Positions 11,600-21,629 of a DNA stretch of 64,000 nt are shown piece by piece (within the stretch, counting starts at the first letter, position 1; each line of letters opens with the position of its first letter). The translations under genes and the position numbers were made by a program. The DNA is from Ligula intestinalis (lineage: Eukaryota; Platyhelminthes; Cestoda; Diphyllobothriidea; Diphyllobothriidae), in NCBI GenBank assembly GCA_036362985.1, contig JAYGXS010000004.1:16488614-16552613 (forward strand), in the 5' to 3' direction. Under the pieces are notes generated by a model. That model did no database searches and was not told the origin of the DNA. It was given only the letters and a program-made list of their open reading frames with translations.

Positions 11600-12340
11600 C
11601 ATGTTCAATAAAATGAAAAATAAATAAATTAAAACAAGAATGAAATAATAACACTACCATTATCACCGATCCCGTATTATAATGTATTGGGTTTTCGGTT
11701 TCCATGCTGTTATCTCTAATGCAATGTTACCCAGTGCTCTTGAAATAAATTGGTTTCTAAACCCATTGGTATTGTACTCTGCCGAGACCATCTTCGCGGT
11801 CGATTTCGCTCTGTCTTCTTTCTATCCATCGTTGCGAAACGTTTACGACATTTATGGGTTTCTCTGCTTTGCAGTCCTTGGTCAAGCATAAATCTTCAGA
11901 TGCAGAGGACAGTCGTCATCGGCTCTTCTACTCAACCTTATGTGAACTGTGCGGATTTCATCAGCCACCGCAGCTTGTGGTCGTAGTGCACACGACCTTT
12001 TAACTTGCTCTGTTATGATGGCACGAAACGGACTGTTGACGACCGTGGCGGGTCCTTCTTTTACCACCAACTTGCCGATGGATTCTGCAAGTGGCAAGGG
12101 CGTATCACGGTCGCATCTCAAACACTTCGCTGTTGACCTCGTGATCTTTTCAAACGTTTCCTCATTTCGACCTTGAGCCAACTGACGATCCCCATTACGT
12201 GCTCCCACTGTCTCGTCTCCCTGATAATTATTCCTGTAGATAGCTGTACGGTTATACGGTAGTGGACTGTGGCTCTTACAGTTACATGATTACTCCCACT
12301 AAAAGGAACTATTCGAACCCTCACGCTCTCACCAAGATCA
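11600..12340 (+). repeat. Unclassified repeat 'C' (about 740 bp), copy 1
   Basis: It matches the reverse complement of 14,330-15,060 over its whole length. Shared blocks include GGTTTCCATGCTGTTA, GTACTCTGCCGAGACC, ATCGTTGCGAAACGTT, CGTAGTGCACACGACCTTTT, CACGAAACGGACTGTTGACG and CCCTGATAATTATTC. A direct partial copy lies at 12,640-13,010. Both strands have open patches (for example minus 11,882-12,208). Substitutions between copies fall at codon positions 1 and 2 as often as 3, so decay looks neutral. Confidence 0.75.
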
Positions 12341-12639
12341 GTGCCCTTTTTCGAAATCGTTTCGATTTCTCTCTCTCTCTCGCTTCAGGAAACTGATTGA
12401 GCCGTACAGCTAGGTATGATAGAATTAGGTGCTGCTTTGAAGGCGGATTAGTGCACATTTTCTCAGGCGTGCGACAGGCATTTTCGAGAAAATTTCAAGG
12501 GTTCCTGTTAATTGGGCGCACGACACCTTTGCGTACCCGTCGGCTGTATGTTTATTGTTGTGGTCCAGCGCATCTGATGATCCAGAAGATAAGAATATCG
12601 TTTAGAATAAATTGAATCTTCCACAGCTTGTGACCAAAG

Positions 12640-13010
12640 TCTATGTGGTCATCTAATGTTCTCCCTTCTGTTGATGTATAACGGACTGTTGGCGATTGTG
12701 GCGGGCACTTCTGTTACCTTCAACTTTTCAGTGGACTCTACAAGCAGTAAGAGGATACTATGATCGTGTCCTCGGCACTTTGGTGATTAGCATGGGACCT
12801 CTAGATTACCCTCGTCTTTTTGACCCTAAACATATTGATGATGCCCATGATGAGCTCCCTTGTCTCGTCTGCCTGTTGTTCCATCCTGTAGCTCGTTATA
12901 ACGTTATAGTATAATGAAATCTCGCCCCTACGGTCGCAGTTATATTATTCCTCCCACAACAAGGGGCGTTTCGAACACTCATATGCTCTCATCAGCATGA
13001 CAGTCCTATC
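12640..13010 (+). repeat. Unclassified repeat 'C', copy 2 (partial)
   Basis: It repeats the downstream half of copy 1 in the same direction. Matched pieces are ACGGACTGTTGGCGATTGTG, GATGATGCCCATGATG near CTTGTCTCGTCT, and a final ACACTCATATGCTCTCATCA. It is more diverged than copies 1 and 3. Confidence 0.65.
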
Positions 13011-13680
13011 TCACGCGTGCGTTTTCTTTCCATAAGCGACATCTATTTTCTCCTTAAGAACCCCCAACTCCCATTTAATTTATACATGTTCCGAAAACAT
13101 TTAAAGGTATTTTTTTACCGTCTGCCCTTTTTTATTTTACTTCCCGGCCTCGTATCATTTGGCATCTCCAATAAGCTGAGATACTACTCGTAAATTAATA
13201 ACTGCACCAGCTTGCTCATTCGCTCTAAGCCCTTTTGTTAATTTGCTTTATTTTTTGAATGAAAGTGCCCTTCGGGATACCAGAATAATAAAAAAATACA
13301 TAGGTAGGTGAGGTTATTAATGTAAAGTCATGATCCAACTTGGACTTGGTAGTTTAGAATATATTTTTTCATATTACTTTGATTAAGTGAGTGAGTTGAT
13401 CCTGAGAAAGTTTACTAGCGAAGAAAACGGTCTGTTTAGTTCAGTTTATTAAATTGGAATGGGCAGAATTTCGGTGAAGTCGGAATGGCCAAGTCTGACT
13501 GATTAGCAATAATTAGCCAGTCACACTCAATTCCAGACTTCCTCGTCTTCGTCGATAATGCATTTTTGCAGTTGATATGGTAGCAGTTGAACGGCTGCTG
13601 TTGGAAAGCATAACCGATTGAGTGAGTTTCGTACCTATCACTGGGCACTCATCTACCATAGCGTTTATTCCCGAGCGAAA
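13010..13680. other. Unassigned AT-rich DNA
   Basis: No gene or classified repeat is seen. The overlapping minus-strand open frames at 13,436-13,998 run into the SINE and are not genes. Confidence 0.4.
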
Positions 13681-13687
13681 CCGGCAA

Positions 13688-13905
13688 GGCAACGAGCCCG
13701 TGACATGATGGGGAGAGTGCTGGACTTCTAATAAACAAGCTTGTGGGTTCGAACCGTGAGTTGAGTTCCACTTGAGGTCAGGTATGACTGGCTGATAACG
13801 GCTAATGAAGCCGAAATAGCTACTGCAGCCTCCCTTGTCTTTGTTGGTAATTCCTTTGTTTATAAAGCTATATGTAGGTAGGACGCCCAGTTCATAAGTT
13901 CTCTG
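13688..13905 (+). mobile_element. tRNA-derived SINE, family S1
   Basis: The head carries a B-box-like GTGGGTTCGAACCGTG preceded by GAGCCCGTGACATGATGG in the A-box position. It is followed by the tRNA-unrelated body typical of this family in the window: GTATGACTGGCTGATAACGG, then AAGCCGAAATAGCTACTGCA and CTCCCTTGTCTTTG. The same body recurs at 46.7, 52.3, 52.6 and 55.2 kb and as a tail at 32.8 kb. It is not a functional tRNA because no acceptor stem closes. Confidence 0.7.
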
Positions 13906-14329
13906 TGCATGATATTTGAGACCAACGCCTGAATCATGCGTGATTCTTAATATGTTAGTTTGTTGGGAGACTGAAGAGTAGAAAGAAAATCCACCCATAG
14001 TTTTTTTTCAATAAATATGTTTTTCTATATTTAAGGCGTCGAGCGCACCCAGTCACAATAAACTAAGAACTACGGTAGAGAAAGGACAATGCGCACATTG
14101 GTGCTCTGTATAAGCAGTCAGATGAACAATAGAAATGAAAAGTAGAGGAGGCAGCCATTCAGTTCACTTCGATTCTTTAGAATTAAATTTAACAACCTTT
14201 ACAAAATAGGGTGAACTAAAAAAGAAGCAACGAAAAAACTTCCAAAATGAAATCAGGACCAGAGTTCAGCAAGCCCCCCACCTTCAAATTGTTCCGAGTA
14301 TGCAGCTAAAAAGGATAGTGATGTTAATG

Positions 14330-15060
14330 CGAGCGCGTGAGGGTTCGAAACTTTCCTTTTCGTGGAAGAAATAATGTAACTGCAAGAGCTACAGTCTTCT
14401 ACCGTATAACCGTACAGCTATCTATGAGAACAATTATCAGGGAGACGAGACAGTGGAGCCTGTCATGGGCATCGTCAGTAGGCTCAGGTTCGAAATGAGG
14501 AGGTGTTAGAAAAGATCACGAGGTCATCAGCAAGTGTCTGTGATGCGACCGTGATACACCTTTGCCACTTGCAGAGTACATCGACAAGTTTGTGGTAAAA
14601 GAAGAACCCGGCATAGTCGTCAACAGTCCGTTTCGTGCCGTCATAACAAAGAACGTTAAAAGGTCGTGTGCACTACGACCACAAACTGTGGTGGCCGATG
14701 AAATCTTCACAGATCGCATAAGGTTGAACAGAAGAGCCGACAAAGACGGTCCTCTGAGTGTGATGGTTCAAGCTTAATTAAGGATTGCAAAGGAGATAAA
14801 TCCATGAATGTCGTCAACGTTTCGCAATGATGGATGGAAAGAGGACGGAGCGAAATCGGCCGCGGAGCTGGTCTCTGCGGAATACAATATCAGTGGATTT
14901 AGAGGACAATCGACATCAAGAAAGTTGGGTAACATTGAATTAGATATAACAGCATGGAAACCAAAAACCGAATAATTTTATAATAGGGGATCAGTGGTCA
15001 TATTAAATTTCCTTTTATCCATTACTTCATTCCTGTTTCAATTTTATTTTTTTATTTTTT
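14330..15060 (-). repeat. Unclassified repeat 'C', copy 3 (inverted)
   Basis: It is the reverse-complement partner of 11,600-12,340. With copy 1 it makes an inverted repeat about 3.4 kb across. It directly adjoins the 3' side of the minus-strand Penelope remnant (15.1-16.1 kb), so C could be part of, or a frequent neighbour of, that element. Confidence 0.7.
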
Positions 15061-15095
15061 GATAATATGCTATTTGAGGAAGTCATATTAGGCAA

Positions 15096-15126
15096 ACGAC
15101 GTTTTCGATTAATCTATCATCAGGCA
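15096..15126 (-). other. Hammerhead-like core, 3' of a Penelope remnant
   Basis: On the minus strand CTGATGA (15,117-15,123) is followed by TAGATTAATCG and then AAAACGTC. It lies about 460 bases beyond the end of the GIY-YIG frame at 15,583-16,044, in the same orientation. The middle stem here is weak (GAT/ATC). Confidence 0.45.
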
Positions 15127-15579
15127 ATACAGAAATATAAGGGAATAGAGTTAACGAAAGTTTTAGGCAAGCCAATCAGTAATAACAAGGAGGAAGAGGG
15201 GGAGAGAGGTGTAAAGGGATCAAAGGGATCAGCGTGTAGACTTAATTGCAACCAGAGAAATGGGTATGGGGGGAGAGGACGGGAAGGGGAAGGAGTCCGA
15301 CAATTAGTTAATGTCATCTTGTGCTCCTCGTTTATGGTTTTTTCAGGAGGCGTGAGGACGCAAGGTGTCGACGTCTTGTTACGGCGTCGGTGGCCTGTGG
15401 ATGCTTGATGCCACAGTCTCATTGTTTCGCGGCGTGGTGAGAGGCGTAACGGCGCATGTTGAAATGGCCTTTGGCCACGGGAGCCTTGATGCCGCTACAA
15501 ATTCTTTCTGTGCACATAAAATTTGGTTTGTGAGGCGTATGGTGACTACTTCTTCCGTCGCAAGTATCCGCTGATGCAG

Positions 15580-16110
15580 GAGCTAAGAATGTTCAGCCAG
15601 CAAGTTATAGAGGATTCTAAACGCTTGGTTGACGTCTACACGATGACCGCTGTATAACAAGTGAGCCTGAATTGCGCTTGATATCGACTTTGTTTCGCCT
15701 TTGTTTAGCCACGCAGGGTGACGTTTTCGCATGCGCTTGAATAGACGCCTGATCGTTCGACCAATGTGACCTGCCCCAGAGGAGCATTTTAAGTTGTAGA
15801 TACTTATTGAAGCGGTCTGAAGCAGTCTATCCTTTCCTTCAAGGCGAAGAAGTGGAATGCTTGAGAATAATAATCTAAACTTAGCTGTTAGATACGTACA
15901 CGCGATTACAGCGTTCAGACGAAGCTGTAGAAGTTCGCTTGCTAGATCCCCTTGAAAAGGCAATGTAAGAAATAAGGTTTTCTGTTCAACCGTCGGCACT
16001 TCCGATCTTGGTGGACGTTTCTCCATAAACTTATTTATGAACATATCGGGGAACCATTTTCTTGTAAGGTCTTTTAAATGAGTGCAGATTCACAAGAACA
16101 TCCCGAAAAA
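15580..16110 (-). pseudogene. Penelope-like element remnant: RT tail and GIY-YIG endonuclease
   Basis: The minus-strand frame of 153 codons (16,044 to 15,583) has the layout of the C-terminal part of a Penelope-like retroelement polyprotein. A segment with LFLTLPFQGDLASELLQLRL precedes the GIY-YIG nuclease region, read as IYNLKCSSGAGHIGRTIRRL with KRMRKRHPAWL. It ends with a GHRVDVNQAF segment matching the usual TGH..D..F end. The catalytic GIY-YIG tyrosine context is altered (GHIGRT where YIGRT is usual), and the RT core is missing upstream, so this is a 5'-truncated dead copy. The same frame can be followed beyond the first Met to about 16,110 (CTHLKDLTRKWFPD). A hammerhead-like motif follows 3' at 15.1 kb. 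Confidence 0.8.
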
Positions 16111-16394
16111 TCGGAGCTGCGACCAAGATACGCCTTTGTCGAATTCCGGGGCCGTCATCAACGCGACGAAAACAGGAGAAGCAGCCACGATCGCAACTAT
16201 TCGTTAATGGTCGACATCAGCTAGCTATATGCACATGGATGAATGTAGTGCAAAGAATAATTTCACCATTAAATGTTACTCAAACAAAGCAAGTAAGATT
16301 ATATGAGAGCATTAAAGTGCATATTTAAACCTATATATGTACCACTTAAGTTGTCCGTGTTACCGAGCATAGTTACAAGTTGGCTAGGAAAATG

Positions 16395-16560
16395 TCATTA
16401 AAAGCAGGTATTCTGACGTGACTAAAATATATTGACATTAGGATGCAAGATAATCAATATTACCACTTCACATAAGCAATGCATTTTATACGAAAACATA
16501 CTTCCTTATTTGGGTTAACATTTCATAAGGTAGTCCACCTACTGTGGATTACTCAGACGC
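16395..16560 (+). repeat. Interspersed repeat 'R', copy 3
   Basis: TTCTGACGTGACTAAAATAT, ATTAGGATGCAAGATAATCA and GGTTAACATTTCATAAGGTA are shared with the copies at 9,630 and 805. Confidence 0.6.
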
Positions 16561-16899
16561 AACCACCACAAAATGCTCTCTGTCTACTTTATTTATTGGT
16601 TTGTGTTTAATTGTGGTTCTGTTCTTACTCGTGTCTTTCTTACTTAAATTTTCGTATTGCTATAGAAATGGGATAAGTTAAAAGGTAGATGCTTGCGGCT
16701 GCATTATTGAGGCCAGTTTCCGTAGGGAAAGTGGGGTAGTGAGAGGCCATCTGAAAGAAAAATTGTATTTTTGACATAGCTAGTTGAGAATAGGTTAAAG
16801 GAAATCGATAGTAGGATGAGTGCACAACCAGCTGCGAGGAGTCAGGCGTGCGCTGTCTATGACCGTGACAGTCGTCAACATGACGTCCTGTGTGTGTGA

Positions 16900-17040
16900 G
16901 CCTTGAGGATAATCGGTTATATCGGACTATGGTAGACAGGCCCTAGTGCGCAGCTGCTTTCACTCGCGAGAGGCGGAAGTTGAGCGTTGCTTGCGTATTC
17001 AGGCGTAGGGGTCCTATGTCGCGAGTGCTGCACAGAATTA
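16900..17040 (-). repeat. Interspersed repeat 'G', copy 3 (inverted)
   Basis: The reverse complement reads GACCCCTACGCCTGAATACG, then CAACGCTCAACTTCCGCCTC and GCAGCTGCGCACTAGGGCCT. This is the same order as 8,045-8,130. Confidence 0.55.
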
Positions 17041-17059
17041 ACTTACATTTCGCGTCCGT

Positions 17060-17725
17060 CTCATTTATATTTGGGACAAGGCCTGAATGTATTGGTAGCC
17101 GCTACAGGAAAAATGCTCGGAAAAGTATTCAACCTGTTATTGAACCATGAATGTGCATGGGAAAAGTGAAAGTCCTTTATTTTGGGCGAAATTTACGGCC
17201 GAATTCTTCGTCTTTTTAGCTCTGTTTGCGTAATGTGCGTGTTCTTGCTAATTTTAGATTAAAACTTAGAAAATCATTCCAATTTTAGTTCTTGTTTTAA
17301 ATTTTTAACTTTTTTTTAAGAACGTGTTCGAATATAGTAGAATTTAGCTATCAAGCCAAACTTACCTCAAAATCGCCTATGACTTTAAATGCATTGCAGA
17401 CACTACACAAAAATATTTAGCGTCTTTCAAAATCGTCTGTGGCAACTATTACCTACTTGGGTAAAGAATAATTTTTTACTCTCGGCGGCATAACCTATTT
17501 CTTTTCCAGGATTTTTTAGTACTTTTTGATATTAAAATATGCCATGTGGTCTCTCGATGTAGTTGGGAATTATTACGGGACCATGTAACGCACTCCTCAT
17601 TAAGATATATATCTTTGCAAATATTTTATGCCCCTCCCTGAACAAGGATTGGCAAATATTGTTTGTTAAGCCTCTCATAAATCAGTTATTTTGGTCAGTT
17701 TTAAGAACACTCCTTCCTACTCATA
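17060..17725. other. Unassigned AT-rich DNA
   Basis: No feature is recognised between the G repeat and the LINE. The + frame at 17,563-17,859 only overlaps the LINE start. Confidence 0.4.
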
Positions 17726-17743
17726 TTTTAAACTGCGCTAACA

Positions 17744-18493
17744 TTGCCGAGTCCTCAATGCAACTGCAATGTCACACGTCGGACGAAAGCCGTACAATAC
17801 CAGGGCTGTTCCCGCTGGTTCCACATTGCTTGTTTAGCTGTGACCACCACACAGTATGAAGTTCTCAAAGAATTCGATGTTCAATGCTGCGTCATCTATT
17901 GTGAGCCACGTAGAACCCAATCTGCACTTCGTCTTTCCACTGTCCATGCCGGCACAGTTAAAGCAGTTGTGGACGAGGCGAGAGTTCTACCTATTATAAC
18001 CCCTTCAGCTGTAGATTCTGCATCGCCAGATTCTGTTGGCCGGTGTGATACGACATGTTCTTCTCCGCCTTTTGTTCCTGTAACCACGAAGCCCACGAAG
18101 TCTAGACGACAGAGAGCAACCAACCCGCCCGCGCCTGTTCCCGCCCCCGACTTGATTCCGGAGCAGACTCCATCAACTAGTATGCAGAAACGCACGAACC
18201 CCTCGGTTTTTGCTGCGGCGCCCACATCTATGTCGGTGAAACGACTAACTGCGGAAGTGAGACAACGTGAAAGGTGTCTGATCATGTTCAACGTTCCTGA
18301 AGCGACAGAAGGAGATGCCCCCTCTCGATTAAACTTTGACAAAGTTGCGATAGATCCCATTTTGCAAAGGTTGTTGGAGAATGCTGGTGAGGAAATTGCA
18401 GTTGACCAAATGAGTCGACTCGGTGCCAAATCAGAAAGCCGCCCACGTCCGCTAAAGCTCATATTCGAGTCCTCTGTGATTGCTAAAAAATAG
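17744..18493 (+). pseudogene. LINE ORF1, PHD zinc-finger protein (broken)
   Basis: The N-terminal 55 residues hold a C4HC3 pattern: CNCNV, then GCSRWFHIAC, then CCVIYCE, the usual PHD ligand order. One tryptophan normally found before the last CxxC is replaced. A Pro/Ser/Thr-rich linker follows, then a segment near residue 165 (RQRERCLIMFNVPEA) like the start of the conserved C-terminal domain of CR1 ORF1 proteins. The frame stops at TAG (18,491-18,493), but the same frame continues with ORF1-like sequence (YKLKGLPVSVKPDLSPEERE), so the stop is a mutation. No ATG is present at the start and the 5' end is probably truncated. The protein would bind element RNA. Confidence 0.75.
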
Positions 18494-18719
18494 CTGTCAA
18501 GATATTATAAGCTCAAGGGCCTACCGGTATCAGTAAAACCCGACCTCTCACCCGAAGAACGGGAAAAACCCCGCATGGCCGTCCGAGAGCTAAAGCGTCG
18601 GACACTCACCGGCGAAACGGACCTTATAATCCGAAATTTTCGGGTTATGAGGAGACGCCGTCTCCTTACTGTATCATTGATCGTGAGATTGTTAGACAAC
18701 TCAGTCGAACAGCCTCCCC

Positions 18720-19445
18720 AATCGGTCATATCAATGCCAGAAGCTTGCTTCCCACGTTCGCCGAGCTCTCCCATTGGGTTAACAACCAGAGGCCGTTCTT
18801 CTTTGGAATTACGGAAACTTGGCTCCATCCTGATATTGGTGACGCTGAAGTTCACATTCCTGGCTACAACGTTTACCGAACTAATAGAGCCGTATCTGCG
18901 TATGGTGGGGTCGTTTTGTACGCGAGACAAGACCTCCAAAGCAAGGTTATCCGAAGCCTTGGAGGTGAAGGCCTCGTTGAACAACTCTGGGTGTCAGTCT
19001 AGCTCCCGCGAATCACTTGTAATGGTGGGTGTTATGTACAGGAGTCCTATCACTACGTCTCTGGCCTGGCTCGACAGACTCGCTGAATATGCATTATCTT
19101 TCCATGTTTGTATTTTGGGTGACTTTAACCTTCCTTTGGTTAATTGGTCTATGGTACCCCCAGTATCCACATCTCCAAACTGTCTAAACAACGCTTTTCT
19201 TGAGGTTGTTTCGGTCAATGGTCTTGTGCAACGTGTACTGTCGCCTAAACCGATATTAGCTTCTTCGTTGTCGTGTTTGGATTTAATTTTAACTAACCAG
19301 CATGATGAAATTTCGAATGTCACCATGTCGAATCCATTAGTCACTGGTGATCACTGCATCGTTGCCGCGTACTATCTGCTTTCACGACCAACAGTTAGAC
19401 CCCTGGAGACTACCACGGCCAAATGTTTTGCGTACGGACTTTGAC
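18720..19445 (+). pseudogene. LINE ORF2, endonuclease domain (frameshifted)
   Basis: Frame 1 (about 18,720-19,002) reads the opening of an endonuclease/exonuclease/phosphatase domain: GHINARSLLPTFAELSHWVN, then FFFGITETWLHPDI with the catalytic Glu-Thr-Trp (ITETWL). After a frameshift near 19,000 the domain goes on in the other frame with MYRSP, then CILGDFNLPLVNW, the catalytic GDFN block. It ends with LDLILTN and GDHCIV, which matches the final (S/G)DH catalytic histidine block. It would nick target DNA to prime reverse transcription, but is dead in this copy. Confidence 0.8.
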
Positions 19446-19883
19446 GGCATACGTCAAGCTGCTCCAATTTTATTATGGGAGGTGCCTTCCACTGCCCCTG
19501 TAGAGGAAAAATGGGCACTGTTGAAATCTAACGTTCCTGCACTTGTCGCGGAGTTTACTTCAATGTCTGTCCCTGGCTCGTTCCGGCTATTTCCACCCTG
19601 GATCAGTCGAACAGCCCAAGGCTTATTGCGAAGGCGCAAACGAGCGTGGAAAGTGTTTCGTTTACTCGGAACGCAATCTGCATTTAATGCCTATAAACAA
19701 GTGCGTAATGAATGCCATGCCGTTATAAGGCAAGGCAAAAGGTATTACGAAGGTACCATACTGGAAGTCTCCGACTCTCAGCTAAAGCGGTTCCACGCCT
19801 ATATCAACCGTCGTCGCAGAGCTCAACCTAGAATCCCAGAGCTAATTGCAGTGGATGGTCAGCACATGCTATTGGACGGATAG
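19347..19883 (+). pseudogene. LINE ORF2, linker between endonuclease and RT
   Basis: The frame carries the Arg-rich spacer that precedes RT in this class: RRRKRAWKVFRLLGTQSAFN, then YKQVRNECHAVIRQGKRYYE and INRRRRAQPRIPEL. It ends at TAG (19,881-19,883). The equivalent sequence continues past the stop (QALASQYQGLYANQ), so the stop is a mutation. Confidence 0.7.
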
Positions 19884-20110
19884 AAAGCGCAGGCATTGGC
19901 ATCACAATACCAGGGTCTATATGCTAACCAGCAGCAAGCAATAACACCAGTGTTCCTCCCATCTCAACCCGGCGATTTTAACGAACATAGAGTTCTCGGT
20001 AGAAAAGGTTATCCGTATTTTGACCGCATTTAATCCTCGACCTCACCTGGACCTGACAATTTGCACCCACTTATACTGAAGCATCTGGCAGATATCATTA
20101 CTTACTTATT

Positions 20111-21529
20111 ATGGATATTTTTCCAACTTCCATCAGTACGAGCACTCTTCCTCAAGATTGGAAGTTTGGTGTCGTAAAGCCGTTTTATAAATCCGGTGAT
20201 AAATCGCTTCCCTCCAATGATAGGCCGGTAACACTCACCCTCTTAAAACAAGATATCGACAATTTCCAGGACCAAACGAATGGTTGGATTCATGAGCAAC
20301 ATGGTTTTACGCGCAGAAAATCTTGTGCAACAAACCTGTTATTTGCCCGTGAGTCTTGGGCCAAATCGAAAGATAGGGGTTGCCCAACGCATGTGGTATT
20401 TATCGACTTCAGTAAAGCATTTGACCGGGTTCCTCACCAACTGATCGTAAACAAGTTAGCAACCCTTGGTATTGGTGCCAACATTTTGAACTGGATCCGG
20501 TCATATTTGAGTGATAGGACTTGTAGTGTCAGTGGCGGAGGTGTATTGTCTCCTGCCGAGGTCGCATCATCTGGGTTTCCTCAAGGATCCATTCTTGGCC
20601 CCATATTGTTCTCCATCTACGTTCAGGATGTGAAACAATGCTTTTCCTCTCCGTTCGTATTGTACGCCGATGACCTGACACTATGGCGCGATGTCACAGG
20701 TGCCAACGACATAATAACCCTGAAACAGGACCTTATCCAGTTAGCCTCTTGGGCTTCAAGTAACCAATTGCCGGTCAATGCTGCGAAATCGGCGTTCATG
20801 ACAATTGGATCTACTGAGGCCGTCTCACCATACTCGCTCAATGGTGTCCCACTCCGACAAGTCACGGAATTCCGCGAACTCGGAATTACAATACAAGACA
20901 ATTTGAAAACAAACTGTTACACAGCCAAAATTCGTGCAGCTGGGCTTGGGTGTTTATGGATGTTGAGAAGGACCTTCTCTTTGTGGTCTCCCGCCATATT
21001 TAAAAATCTGTTTTTCCATATATGTTCGGCCTGTCACCGAGTTCGCGGGCCTGGCTTCTTTCCTTGCTACGCAGGAGAAATGCTCGCACTTGAATTGGTG
21101 CAACGACTGGGTTCTAGGATGGTCGCACAACTCCGTGGACTTCCATATGAAGCACGTCTTCGCAGTTTAGAATTGTTTTCTCTGGAGTATCGTCGACGTC
21201 AAGGGGATCTAATTTTTCTGTTCCGCTTGGTTGTGTTCAAAAACTACCCAGAGTTGGATTGGATCATCATTCGAAATTACGACGCTCGCACCCGAGGCCA
21301 CTCCTTTCGCCTAGTCCAGCAACGCTCAGACCATTTGCCTCAGAATTACCAGTTTTCCCGTCAGGTCATCAAAGACTGGAACTGGCTGAGTGAGGACATT
21401 GTCCAAGCAATGTTGGTGCCCAGTTTCGAAAGACGCTTTGATGCCTTTTTTCTTATGGCCGTGGATGACAACATCTACTCAATCAGTCAACGGTTCCCAC
21501 TTCCTTTCGAGGGTCGCCGTCCTGTTTAA
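20111..21529 (+). pseudogene. LINE ORF2, reverse transcriptase and thumb
   Basis: The open frame of 472 codons holds RT motif A (VFIDFSKAF, Asp near residue 99), motif B (SSGFPQGSILGP, near 153-164) and motif C (YADD, residues 185-188). Next come the FRELGI block and the thumb or C-terminal region (LPYEARLRSLELFSLEYRRR). The fingers begin with LPQDWKFGVVKPFYKSGD. The usual 20-30 residues after NDRPVTLT are replaced by a short unrelated join, which marks an internal deletion. The initiating Met is not real, because related sequence (SPGPDNLHPLILKHL) lies just upstream in another frame. All three catalytic Asp positions survive, but the ORF is cut off from its endonuclease. Confidence 0.85.
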
Positions 21530-21629
21530 GTTTATTTTTCTGTCTTGAACTATCTTTGAAGAAACTCCTCCGGGCTTTAGGCCTCTTTTCTTAATTATAT
21601 TGAAAATTATAATTGAAATTGAGTCTGTT

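Larger units (their letters stand above)
17730..21625 (+). mobile_element. CR1/Jockey-group non-LTR retrotransposon, near full length, inactivated
   Basis: In order: an ORF1 with a PHD-type zinc finger, then ORF2 with an apurinic-type endonuclease followed by reverse transcriptase. This is the layout of CR1-clade LINEs, where PHD fingers in ORF1 are known. The reading frame is broken by a stop in ORF1 (18,491), a frame change into ORF2 near 18,700, frameshifts near 19,000 and 19,350, a stop at 19,881, a frameshift near 20,030 and an internal deletion near 20,225. The 3' tail (21,530-21,625) is short and ends in ATTGAAA/AATTGAAATTG words rather than poly-A, which suits CR1. No target-site duplication was found. 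It lies about 2.4 kb upstream of nibrin in the same orientation. Confidence 0.85.

Noticed and set aside
11882..12208. Conserved open frame shared by two copies of repeat C (NSPFRAIITEQVKRSCALRP)
   Set aside because: Comparing the copies, most base changes alter amino acids, so there is no sign of protein-level constraint.
20111..21529. 472-codon frame as a host gene
   Set aside because: It is a LINE reverse transcriptase with YADD and flanking broken ORF1 and endonuclease.
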